Below, piece after piece: positions 12,011-23,545 of a stretch of 64,000 nucleotides of DNA. Below the pieces are notes generated by a model. It did no database searches. It saw only the letters and a list, made by a program, of their open reading frames with translations, and was not told the origin of the DNA. The translations under genes were made by a program, and so were the position numbers. This DNA comes from Ladona fulva. Lineage: Eukaryota > Arthropoda > Insecta > Odonata > Libellulidae. Position 1 is the stretch's first letter. The number at the start of each line of letters is the position of its first letter. The stretch covers positions 433,475 through 497,474 of the forward strand of contig KZ308224.1 of NCBI GenBank assembly GCA_000376725.2, read 5' to 3'.

Positions 12011-13620
12011 ATCTTCGCCCAATACCTGTTCCTATACGTGTACAATGACACTTTCTCACTCCCCTTTCCTTATCCTTTTAAACCTTACTATTTATCTTAT
12101 ACATCTCCTCTCCCTTGACATCCTTTCCCTTATAGTTTAAATATGCATGATTTGCTTCGTTTCATACCAGATAATGAGAATCAATTGTCGAAATCGGTCG
12201 TTCGAATAAAATTCTAAGGAAGTACTGTATTCTTTTATTTTCAATGACGATATGCTTTCACAACATTAAAGCCGCATCGTTTGAATAGATAGTCACGTCG
12301 AGAATTTCTAAATTTCAACCAGAAATTACTATAACTGACGCAGCTACATAATGTTGAGCCTCGGAACGAACTACAAAGGAAATTTTGATGGAAGTATCCG
12401 TTTTTAATGTGAGCATATTAAGATGAGACATATTCAATGAAACGGTAAGTACAGTTGTTTGAGTTTTTGTGAAATCCTTTCATTCTCTCAGTGTTCGTGA
12501 AGTGCTACTTCTGCTAAACTGTTTCCTTATACGTGCAGTGGAACTCTACTTACGAACAGCTATATATACGATTCACTCTCTCAGGAGGACTTTCGACGCA
12601 CACATTTTTTTTCTTCTTCCATTTTGACCTCTAGGTACGAAATTAATTTCGAAATATGAACAAAAAGAAATACAGAAAAGTTGAAAAATGGGTTTCGAGG
12701 TAAATACTTAACGAATTAATGACTTTGAATAGTAGTTAATATAGTTCGTAATTCAAGGTACTACTGTATTAATATTTAATGTATTTATTTATATGTATGC
12801 TTTATTTAATAATTTATATTATTTACTGATATGTTCTCTTTATGTCAGAAATCTCTGTGAGGGTATAGTTTAAAATTAAGAAGAATATTGTTTCCGCATT
12901 GGTTATTAAATGGCAGCAGTGTGTATTTCATGAAAAGAATAAGGTCGCATGCAAAATTACAATTGAAAAATATCTAAAAATGTATGCCCAATCCACGACC
13001 ATTTACCCAATTCCGTGATGTGCAGTAAATTATTAGTTTTAAAAAGTCTCATACAATTTTCTATTGCTTAAGAACTAATGTCGATAAAGCGAAATTCAGT
13101 AGTAATATACCGACAAATATGTTACATTATTCACGCATAACTTTCACTGTAATAAAACTAACTGATAATTTTCGATAATTTACTATTATTTAAAAATAAT
13201 GCGAAGTTCATTATCAAAGGTCTGCGAAGATTTTGGCGGAAATAATTCGACCACTGTAGATAGACACCTTTGATAGAAACGAATCCCTGATAAAAATTTA
13301 CACCGAAATATTTGGATATGTGACAAGAAACTCCCTACAATCTAATAATTTTTATCTTCCGCACTAAACATCAACGTTACCCCCTCCGGAATAATTCGCA
13401 ATTCATGAAGACGAGTAGCACACCTAGGGAATCCAAGTATTCGGGCATTCAACTACCTTGGTTCTTAGTGGTTTAAAAAAAAAACTCCGTAAGATTCATT
13501 TTACCTGTGGTGCCATTCCGAGGTAGCATCTTTGATGTCCCGCATTCGCCCATGAGTGGTGCTTGTGGTTCCTCCGGATCACACCAGATCCCATCATAGC
13601 CTCAGAAATCGAATATGAGA
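12011..13620. other. Non-coding stretch
   Basis: Nothing recognisable. About 12040-12135 is pyrimidine-rich and could still belong to the neighbouring Penelope-like remnant. Confidence 0.4.
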
Positions 13621-13710
13621 CTGTCCTGTCGTGTTAAAACCCGCCGGGGAAGGGGAAGAACCTAGTTCGAGTCCCGGCCACGGCATATCTTTTCTCCTTC
13701 ATTTCTTCAT
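13621..13710 (+). repeat. Decayed tRNA-derived SINE fragment (family 1?)
   Basis: A B-box-like GTTCGAGTCCC lies at 13665-13675, preceded by ccgccggggaaggggaagaacct and followed by ggccacggcatatcttttc. This aligns with the 3' half of the SINE head at 511-565 (cctgcccggaaagtgggagacct, B box, then a cgctatttttc tail). The 5' half with the A box cannot be made out, so the copy is truncated or eroded. Confidence 0.5.
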
Positions 13711-15675
13711 CTACAGTCAGTGATGAAGATGGTATTAAAATCTCACAGAGAAGCGTTGTCCAGAAAAATTGTATTAAGAAGTAGATGCTTCATAAATAGA
13801 TTGGAACGGTTTAAATCGGTTTTTTCTTTCAGTACGTGTCAATATTGTTTGTTGCAGAAGTGGTTTTCCACTGTTTTCTTACTTAATTACTTATTATGGT
13901 GCGTGGCAGTATGAACGCAGTGGTAATTAACTACCTGGTGTTTACAAATATTTATTTCATTAATAACAGTGATTGATGTCAAAAATGGTGGACTAAATTA
14001 TACCTTTCATGATACATATAATTATAAAAATCGAATAAGTAGTTGAATTTTAAAAGGTACTTCTTGCAGAACCGAGGTAAGAAAAAAAAAGGTTGGAACA
14101 CGGCTGTATATGAATTAGAGGTTTAAAAAACACTCCGTAAGCCGTTTTTCGGCAAGCGGAACTCGCGTTCACAGACAAAGGGGAAGCTCCGGATTACCGA
14201 TTTATGGGAAGCCCAATGATCATTTCGGAGACAAACACAAACGAGGATGGAGCCTCCATCCTCGTTAACTCCATCGCATGTTAACCTTGCTGTTTTCGTC
14301 GTTTGTCGTCATCACTGATGCAGTCATCCTCATCATCGTAATAACCGTTTATCTTACTAGATAGAATTGGAGAAGAATACTAAATTAATACCCTTCACAT
14401 CATATTCCGATATTACTTCGCTGGTTAATTTAAGGCTATGTTTTTGATACTCGGTAATCGGTCAAACATCTCGAGTTGTCAAGCAGTCGGAAAATGATGA
14501 TATCTGTCAAGTGCTTGAATATACGACACTCTAACTTTGATTCCCTGATCCTTGCAAACCTCGAAACAAGCTGTAAAGATAAATAAAAATAAACTGATTG
14601 GGGAGACGTGTGCGCACGTCTGTTATGAGAACCGGGAAAAATCTGTTAATGACGCAGGTTACAAAACCATTCATCAGCGCAACACACGAGCGAAGATACG
14701 CTCACGGGAGGGTGAGGAAGGTAGCGAAACAGAAGAGGGGTTGATGCGAGATTGAGGTCATGAACGTGGGAGGGTAGAGCCGGGAAATAAATAGTCTAGC
14801 TCTCGGTGAGCGGGGGTGGAGGCAGAATTACTGGCTCTGTTGGGTTTTGAAGGCGCTACCAAACAGCGATGAGGGGAAGAGGGTCCGGATGCGAGGCAGA
14901 ACCCCAATTATTTCCTTGCCTTGGTGCGGATCCTTTTCCCGATCCTCGGCCCATTATGCGCAGCGGCAAGGGATTACGCCGGGGAAGAGGAAGTGGACGG
15001 GATAAGGAGATATAATAAAGCTGGGGAGAGAAAGGAGTATTAGTACGATGATGCTTAAGGAGAACTCCTTCCCAACGAGATCTAAACGAACGAAAAGAGG
15101 GAGGCTATTGATAATTTGCCGGGATAAGGACCCGATCAATTTTTAAGGTGGCACGGGTTCGGATCGTTCAGGGAGAGGAATAAACCGTATTTTTGTGTGG
15201 GGTAAGCGAAATCGTTTAGAGGCCCGTTCAGCGTCCCACGAGTGGAATAAGAGGGAGCCATTAAAAAGTTTTGGTGTTTTATTCGGTGGTCGGGTTTTGA
15301 TGTAAGTCCCCGCATAACTCTATGGATTAGGATTCACAATGGAAGAAGTATTGAGAAATTCGAGAAAGAAAAGGATGTTTTATTCTTTTGCCGATATGCG
15401 AGAAGATCATCTTCGCACTTACTCTTTTATGAAATTCAAGTTTTTTGAGGCGCAATGGGTGAGTTTACAGTAAAGCTTTTCAGGGTTATTCACAGTTACA
15501 TCACAATATCATTCATAAAGTACTTTTACAGCGATAAAAGCAGTTTTTTTCCATTATTAGCCACTTCCTTGGTATAGAATGAAATTGCTAATTCGGTTAT
15601 CAAGTTATCATATGCATTGTCTTGCTCGAATTAATTTCTACAATTCTTCTTTTAAGTAATAAGTTAAAAATAGTT
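13711..15675. other. Non-coding stretch with a short hairpin
   Basis: No gene was recognised. A perfect 12-bp hairpin with a 3-nt loop lies at 14240-14266 (aacgaggatgga and its complement). About 14690-15180 is GC-richer and purine-rich but has no conserved frame. The motif gtttaaaaaa...actccgtaag near 13470 recurs near 14124. Confidence 0.4.
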
Positions 15676-15730
15676 AGCATGACTGATATAACACCAAGGT
15701 CGCGGGTTCGAGTACCGGTAAACCAGGTTA
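15676..15730 (+). repeat. Possible SINE or tRNA-like fragment
   Basis: A B-box-like GGTTCGAGTACC lies at 15705-15716 in the context ccaaggtcgcgggttcgag. No A box or acceptor stem was found. The single motif is weak evidence. Confidence 0.25.
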
Positions 15731-18700
15731 TTTTATAGTTAGGGCGTGGATATACCTCTCTTGCTACCTACCACACCGTAATTCCCCAATGAAAGCAGAA
15801 ACATCAAGCAAGCAAGCCATAGAAGTTCTAATTTTAATATTTTGTGGGTAAAAACGATGAGCCATATGCTCTACGTTTCCAAGATTAACGCATCGCTGGC
15901 GGAATTAGGATATTCTCATTCAATATAATTATGATGAAACACATGATAAAAAATGTTCGATAATTATTGCCATCAAAGTATTTTCCAGCAAATGCGTCCC
16001 CAAGAGAATTTCGGTTACCGAGCCTTTAACACCTTCAAGGCAGAAAGATCTCGTTCGAGTAAGACCTCGTCGTACTTTATATTCCCTCTTATGCACGGGT
16101 CTGCGCAGATGTGCAGTTCTAAAGGGAGGAGATGACGTGAGCGAACTACGCCATCACATCCAATTACTTAATTAGCGGAAGAGGAAACCGGAATAGAAAA
16201 AGGATGAATTCTGAGAAAAGAGGTTCTTTTAGCATCCTCAGTCCACCTATCTTCGAATTTCCACTTTGAAAAACGTTCCCTTACGTAGGATTCCGTGCAA
16301 GGAGCGAGGAAATGTTACAGCTGTTGGTAGCCTGCGAGCCCGCGTCTCTCAATTCTCGAGTTAATGGAAGCGGCCCTTTGTTAAGCCATTTGCACCTGCC
16401 GACTAACACACATGCGTTTGTGTTTTATCCCGGAGACTTTACGAGCGTTTCCTGAGGAAGGAGGGGAGGACGACTTTAATAGGGAATTTAAAACCGTATA
16501 ATGGAGAGATTAAGGAGGAACGAGGCATTAGGCTTCAAGAAATAAAAAAAAGTCCTCGGAAAAAGAAGCAATGGTTATAAAGAGCTAGGAAGCGGTGTCC
16601 TATTTTAGGGATGCAAGAAGTCGCTCCAAGTTTTGGGAGAGCTTACTTATCGGGGACGTTTGCAGCGTGATTATAAACGACCGTGTTTTGCCTCAAAGCG
16701 CGCGATTATTGCCGGTGAATTTGCGCGGTAGTTATATTTCAAGGAATTTACCAGGTATTAAGCATTCAGAATGATTTTGCGATGTAGAGGTGGATTAATG
16801 CAAGGGAGAATATTTCTGCTTTTCTTCAATGAGGGACTGTCGTTGATCTAGATTTACTCCAAGAAAAATATTAACTGGAGTTACTTTCATGTAGTAGGCG
16901 GGTTTATCAAGCAACATAAATTCGTTCAAGAAATTTCAAATGTCAAAAATATGTCGAGAAATTCCTTGTTGCATTTGATTTAAAATCAACTTATATATTT
17001 CGTAAATTATGCGAATACCTTGTTACGTCTACATTAAACTAAGAATAAAACGTCACTGTTTTACGTAGAAAAAGAAATCTATACATTTTCCGCGCACTAT
17101 AACTATAGCGTTCCATTCCTCTAATGTTATACCACAAAAAATTAAGAGAAACCTAAAGTTAAACTCCGTGGAAAATACTAAGTTGCTAAGTTAAATTGAA
17201 CGGAAAAGTTCTTCTGCAGTTTTTCTGCAGTATGGCCCTCCCCAAAGTGACGCCAGAAACATAGATATTAATCACTTTTTAAACTTTGTAAGAAATATTG
17301 AAACTCATTTACAGTTAATATTTACCATTTACCAGATAAAAAACTTATGGGCATGACTCACAGGAATACACGTTCATACGTTTATATGCTGATACAGGGT
17401 GTGGGAGAATGACGAACATGACAATCAGTTGAGTTTTCGGATGTTACCCAAAGGTACTTAATACATATTAATTAATTTCTTAGAGGTTTCCATATCAGCA
17501 TTTTACGGTTTCCTTAATTTTCTGGGATGAAAATTGTACAGTTTCCTGAATTATTAATACGTTTAGTTATCTCTACTATGGGGTACACAGCTGCGAAGTT
17601 GAAATTAGAGCAGGGGCGTTTTAATACGGCGCATTCATGATTACCTGAATCGGCGATTAGGAGGAATGCTGCACGTTTACTCCCGTAGTAACGGCTTGCG
17701 ATTATCCCGTATTAATTTTGTAACCCGGAAGTGATGCTGAAGATGAAAGACTCGTAAGGGACGCGTCAAAACAGATATCGCCGTCATTACGTATTAATCC
17801 ATCGCAATATGAACACATTGCACATAACTGCGGCGTTAGATACTCTAAAGTATTGCGCCTATGACAATTCCACCGATATGTAGAAGTAACATTCGTAGTT
17901 TTTGCTGAGAAAGAACTCTCTTTCGGCTCCATGATGTAAATTCGGATTTAAAGGTGGGTAAAGCTAACGCTTCAGTCGATATCTTCCTCGGCTGCACCCA
18001 TTTCTATTCCAAGTATCTACGACTAGGACTCCGGAGGAATAAGTCTCTTTTTACTGTCGCTAAACTCTGAGACTTAGGTTGGTAATGGCTAGCTTACAGT
18101 AATGAATACCATTAGATAAGATTAAGACGGTTTAACAAGGTTCCTTGGAGGTGAAATGGCGGAATCGCATTGATTTAGTTTATGATTACAACGGGTGAGT
18201 AAATGAGCTTCAGAAACGTATTGCTGTTTTTTACCGAAGAAGAATGTCTTATCTATAAAAATTTCAAATCTCAACATTTTAATGAATGCTAATATCTCTT
18301 ATTTCATTTAAACCTCAAGAAACCTTTTCTTTTCATAATATTAAGGATAGCGTAGTTGTCTGGGAATTTATAACAATATTCGCTTATGATTTTTACCTTA
18401 AAAATTTGTCTGTGAAACTGTAGCAGTATTTTTGTGTGCCAAGAAAGACAAAGGGCTGCTCACTTGACTATTTGGGAGCCGTTTGTGAAATTATATGTAT
18501 CGTTAGGTTTCCAATTGCTAAAATTTACTGACTTATATTACCTTTAGGATGTGATAAAGTTAATCAGAGTATTTATATTATTGACTGTGTACTATTTATT
18601 ACACTTTATTTCGATCACCGACACCATAATTTTTATAATATTATAATTTAAACATGCTAACACACCGAAATCTGACCGAGAACCTTTCTACAGGGCAAAA

Positions 18701-19732
18701 CCTACTACTAATGCTTGAGAATTATCTAATGCATTAAGAAAAACTTATCATAATTACAATTTATTTCATATTTTAGTATTATACTCATTGGAAAATAAAA
18801 AAAATATGACACGGTGGATTAAGAATTTTATGCTGTTCCTTTCTATCGCTTAAATTTTTCCACAGTAAGTTAGGATATTCTGTGGTTCCGAAAATCGCTA
18901 GAGTAATCTGTTTCGTTTTGTAGATTTAGTTTTCATGCCACTCAAGTCAATTTATATATCCTGTTTCCTAAATTATGGCCTGGGTTTCTTTGCATCACTA
19001 AAATATTTTTACCTCTCACCCAATACCTAATGAAAGACTATAGATATACTACTTTGAATTCGTCGTTTGTTTGTAGCAAGTACTTACAATTTTATTTGAC
19101 GCCGTAAATCATGCTACAACCAACATACTGCCAAGAGAGAAAAGGAAGATGAAAGGATTCTCCGAGAGGTCTTCCAGGAACCCTCTGTTTGGATATAAGA
19201 GGAAGCACAGAGCAAAGAACGTCTCAGATCAATCAGTCATTATGAATCCATTTGATTTATTTTTAACTCGCTCCCCTCGGTCCCAGACGCCCAATGATCA
19301 GGCAAATTCCTCGGGAATTTTTGCGTCAAAGGAATTGCCATGAAATTTCTTTGTCGATCTAAAGTATCTGGTATTTCTGTGGAAACATCTAAATTTTGCC
19401 TGCTGACATGCCTTGTTATTTCCCTTACCGAGTCGTAAAATTGGGAGCGGGAAATTTTCTTGTGACTTTGATCGATTACCATATCTCGTGACACAGCGGT
19501 TAAGACGTAGGAAAATGAAGAGAGATATGAAAAGAGAGAGAGAGTGGGGTCGGGAAAGAGATGACTCATTTCGCAATCTGTAATTCGAGAGCTGCGAGAA
19601 TATATTAATTCAACCACCAGGTTTATACAATTGTGCTATCCTTTCGTTCGTCAAAAAGATGCACACAGTGCCCGTTTCATCCTTCTCTTTTATGGATGAG
19701 GGCTTTCAAAGGCCTTCATTTGGAAAAGAAAT
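15731..19732. other. Non-coding stretch
   Basis: About 4 kb without a recognisable gene or repeat. Overlapping open frames at 19240-19617 have no recognised domain and lie in ordinary AT-rich surroundings. Around 19530-19555 there is a short (ga)n tract. Confidence 0.4.
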
Positions 19733-20037
19733 TGTGATGAAAAATCAAAAATGTTTATTAATTTATTTATATCTTTATTTTTCATCTTTCTGAGCTTAAA
19801 TTTGCGTTTGTAATACTTTGCAATAAACTGTTCTTACCTTAAATCAAAGTATTTTAGCGGTAATAATGTGAGAATAATAATGTANTGTGATGAAAAATCA
19901 AAAATGTTTATTAATTTATTTATATCTTTATTTTTCATCTTTCTGAGCTTAAATTTGCGTTTGTAATACTTTGCAATAAACTGTTCTTACCTTAAATCAA
20001 AGTATTTTAGCGGTAATAATGTGAGAATACTAATGTA
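19733..20037. repeat. 152-bp direct duplication flanking a single N
   Basis: Positions 19733-19884 and 19886-20037 are copies of the same 152 nt with one mismatch (taataatg versus tactaatg near the end), separated only by the N at 19885. The near identity and the N at the junction suggest an unresolved overlap between contig ends rather than a biological tandem duplication. The repeated sequence is AT-rich and non-coding. Confidence 0.9.
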
Positions 20038-20159
20038 ATTACCATGACAAGTATTACTCATTAGATTAATGATAATGACTACCAAAGATATTCTCTAGAT
20101 GAAATAAGCAAGAATTAAACGAAAGTCTTAAAATATTTTTACAAACATTTAAATTGCCA

Positions 20160-20400
20160 CTTATCTAGAGGGCCAAACTGCAACGTAATCAGAAATAAAT
20201 AAATTGAATGAGGCCCTACATGGCACCCAGTGCATTTTGAGCCGCTCCTGACCGGAGTAAATATTAATAAGAGAAATCCTAAAGAGAAGGTTTAGATTTA
20301 TATATATTTTAATATCTCTAAAATGGAGTCTATCTTAGGCCTCAATCGTTCTACCGAAGGGACCACAAGACGATAAACTGTATCTAGAAATTTGCATAGA
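20160..20400. repeat. Unnamed interspersed repeat, copy A
   Basis: This segment shares ordered blocks with 25890-26100: a cACCCnGTnC block, CTGACCG, and GGAGTCTATCTTAGGCCTCA (here) against the variant GAATCTATCTCAGCCCTCA (copy B), followed by CTAnCG. Divergence is high. No coding sequence or terminal structure was recognised. It may be a non-autonomous element or old duplicated host DNA. Confidence 0.55.
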
Positions 20401-20974
20401 GGAGCAAAACTAATACAGTTTCATGAAACTGGAATTTCACCTGTATGTGACGATAACATCTTGTTAATCGTTATTATTCAATTAATAATCATTATTATTC
20501 CATTTCAAAGTTATGGTGTGCATAGGACCTAAATCACTGTCGGATTTCATCAAAACTTTTGAAAGAATTATATAAAGACTAGAGTGTGCTCTTAATCTTA
20601 ATTGAGTTATTTTTAATGATACGAGATATTTGTTGTAATAAATATTAGTATCATATCGATAAAGGACTAGAAAGACGTCAATGAATTATAGCACATAATA
20701 AGATCCAGGCTCTATATATCTCACTGTAATTGGTTAAGGTCCCGAGTTAATTGTTAAAGGTTCGAAGAGAGTCATAAGGGCCGTCGCAAGGCTGTTTCTT
20801 CAAAATGTAAAGATAAGTTTATCAGTAAACACTATATAATAAAATAGCATTAACCTAAATTCTAATTAATTTTTTCACAATTCCAATCCTAATTCACTGT
20901 TTTAATCACTTCAGAAAAAGATTACTTCCAGATTTTTTCTTCATACATATTTAACTACAGAAACCTATGGAACA
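20401..20974. other. Non-coding stretch
   Basis: AT-rich; nothing recognised. Confidence 0.4.
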
Positions 20975-21181
20975 ATGACAGTACAACGAATAATCCAAGT
21001 GGACGAACTCCATAAAACTAAAGAAAGCGTAAACGCTCTATGTGCAAATTTCGCATTTCAAGAAGGCATCATTAGGGAAGCGAAAGAGACTGAGGCAAAG
21101 TCAGCTGATGAGTCCAGAGAGCGGAAAAAACAAGTTAGTGACGAAATCCGTAAACTTATACAAATTTTTGTTAATATCTAA
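20975..21181 (+). CDS. Small open frame, unrecognised, doubtful
   Basis: A 68-codon frame encodes a charged, lysine- and glutamate-rich peptide (segments such as LHKTKESVNAL and ESRERKKQVSDEIRKL) that could form a helix or short coiled coil. It starts with ATG and ends with TAA. It is followed at once by a decayed Penelope-like region on the opposite strand, so it may be a retroelement fragment or chance. No domain was recognised and there is no evidence of splicing partners. Confidence 0.2.
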   Translation: MTVQRIIQVDELHKTKESVNALCANFAFQEGIIREAKETEAKSADESRERKKQVSDEIRKLIQIFVNI

Positions 21182-21235
21182 TTTAGTATTCATCGGGCCT
21201 TTAAAAAATGTTAATATATAAAATACATATGTGTA

Positions 21236-21905
21236 AATATATAAATTTTCAGAGCATTAAGGCCATTATCGGCAACAAAAACCAACTTTAGATTATCAAT
21301 AGAAATATTATGAGAAAATTCTTCCATACGTCTGGCAACACATATATTGAAAATTATCAGATTTAAAAAAACGAGGTATATAATCTTTGACCCTTGCCTT
21401 TATACGTCTTTTAGTTTTCCCAACATGATTTAGGCCAGCTTCAGCACATCTTTATATACCCCGTTTGTCTTAAACATCCTTTATCCTTGGTTGTACCCAG
21501 TAAATTCTTCATACTAAAATTGTTAAAACAAAAGAGCTAGCGGTGTTACAACATTTTGATCAGGCCTTGGTTGAGTAAGGGTAATATTGCATTTAATATA
21601 ACGTTTAGGAGTGGAATTTATACTAGGAAACAAAGTATACAAATTATGAACTAAAAGCTTATGTCTCTTGACCAGGGTATAGATTTAGGAAGATTTGAAA
21701 CCTAACCGTATAGCTGTTTGTTTAATAAAACCTAAATTATTGTTAAAACTGAAATTAATTAGAGGCAGAGGTTTATTGTTGTTCTTGTTTAGATGTTTGT
21801 TGGAAGCCTGTGTTCTAAATGATGCAATGCAGCATGTTTTCGGACTGGGAGCGGAAAAATAAGTTTTGGATGAAATTGTTCGAGGATGTGGGCTTCCTGT
21901 AAATG
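21236..21905 (-). pseudogene. Decayed Penelope-like element, GIY-YIG endonuclease region
   Basis: On the minus strand, pieces in shifted frames resemble the C-terminal part of Penelope-like retroelements. A linker-like NLLGTTKDK lies near 21500. A GVYK motif at 21451-21462 corresponds to the GIY/GVYK start of the GIY-YIG nuclease. A following frame gives CAEAGLNHVGKTKRRIK (21388-21445), which fits the conserved YxGxTxR-type block. RMEEFSHN at 21307-21330 and NLKLV then continue the domain. Known members of the family use this nuclease with a reverse transcriptase for target-primed insertion. The frames are broken by at least two frameshifts, and the reverse transcriptase part is not clearly visible. 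The segment up to 21905 is included because an open frame there precedes the nuclease in the right order. Identification rests on motif memory, not a search. Confidence 0.55.
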
Positions 21906-23444
21906 TCAAACTTTAAACTGCTACAATTCCCAATTACTAGTAATCCAAAATAGGCAATCAGTTGTTACTGATCATTATTGAACTGGAAGCAAGTTTAAGT
22001 CATGCAGAATCGAGTTTAAAGCAAATGACAAGCAAAGTAAAAAATAAGTAGGAGCTGTTTAAAAATACCTAATTTATCGTTCAAGGTTAGCCCTGAGTCT
22101 GTATCGTTTAGAATAAATATCGTTAAAAGGCATTATGTGCCTCACTTACTTAGGATCTTTATACATTATATTACGTATTTCACCATTTGGCTATGTAGAA
22201 TCTGGGGCAGTCAACTGCAGAGGCAATAGGTCTCATTGTATGATTATAATTATGAATTTTATCTCAGTAGCATTCGAATCCCTGATGATTCTTCAAAAGC
22301 GAATTTGCGAAAAAGGCGTTCTGCTCTTTTTGATGGTTGTGTGATATTTCCTCCATTGCATTCATAATTAACAATGAATATTTTAAAAGGAGTTGGCTAC
22401 ATAATCTACGCAATTAAAATCATACGTCAACGTAAAATCAATCAACTTAGTAAATTAATAGAATTTATATGGGCACACCTCATAATGTATTGACAACACA
22501 ATATTTACTAAGTCAGGTCTGATCAATGAGATCCCTAGGATGACGATTAATTTGATGCCTCTTTTGAAAATTGTTGTAATTAAAAATAGATGATAAGGGT
22601 CGAGACGACAAATTTTCTAAAAGTGGGAAGATAAATGAAGACAAGTGCAAGTGGGTCTTGAAATATATCACAAGAAAGGGAGGGTGAGTTGGTAATCTGA
22701 GGTATAGGAGTCAAAATGACTGAAAATAGTTTGTTTCAATGATGGAATGGAAACTGGAGAAGAGGAAAGAAAAGGGAGAGATGTATCCTTGCAGAAACCT
22801 AAGAAGCGGAAGGGGAAAATTTCAGCTCGAGAGATTACGCCTATGAATCAAAAGGGCATCACCCTCAGGGAGCTGTCAGGGACGTTTAATTAAAATAAAG
22901 CGATAGGATCCGGAATATTCACACATTTGACTCGACGCGAGTCTGGTTGAATCTAACGCAAAGTCTTAGTAATTTTTGCAAATTTTTACTTAAAAATGAG
23001 GAGTTTCTAATCCAATGAAAACGTCACATGTCCATATCTAGCCTCTGCAATCACATTGTATCAAAATCGGGTGAGAAAATTTGCATTCTTTTGTTTATGC
23101 ATCTGCCATACGTACAATTTCAATGAAAAATGTATGCCATTATGCGAAACGTTTTCGAGCTGTAGCAGACTGAAGGGTAATTCATTGTATTAGATACCTG
23201 AAAATAAAAAAAAAATGCGATCAGGATAATTAACGCCGATATTGAAGTGTATAACCAAAGCGGAAATTTGTGGACAGAGCATAATATCTAAAGTAAATTA
23301 GTCGGTATTCACATTTCTTTTGCATATGGAAGAAACATTTATGCTCAGTCAAGTGGAATGAAATTATCCACCTTTTATTATCTAAGGTAGGGGAATGGTA
23401 TTTTAATTTGGCACTAGGAATATACGGCACAAGGCGCCTTAAAA
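21906..23444. other. Non-coding stretch
   Basis: No recognisable feature; AT-rich with a purine-rich patch at about 22660-22820. Confidence 0.4.
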
Positions 23445-23545
23445 CCCAAATATAAAAGATATGAAAGATAGCGACATGACTGGGACTCGAACCAATTCTC
23501 CCACTTTTTGGGTAGGTATTCTACTAGCTAAACTACAAGTACCAC
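23445..23545 (-). repeat. tRNA-derived SINE, antisense (family 1)
   Basis: Read on the minus strand, 23541-23471 gives GTAGTTTAGCTAGTAGAATACC, in two parts an A-box region, then AAAAAGTGGGAGAATT, a B box GGTTCGAGTCCC (RC of 23482-23493), and CAGTCATGTCGCTAT. This lines up with the SINE at 482-560 over the head and the first bases of the tail, with substitutions and a 1-2 nt deletion before the B box. It is a second copy of that family in the opposite orientation. The full body length is unknown. Confidence 0.7.

Noticed and set aside
21097..21134. CTGATGAG...GAAA on the plus strand, suggesting a hammerhead ribozyme
   Set aside because: No stem II can form between the boxes (gtcc has no ggac partner and the base before GAAA is G), and it lies inside a short open frame. 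Chance match.
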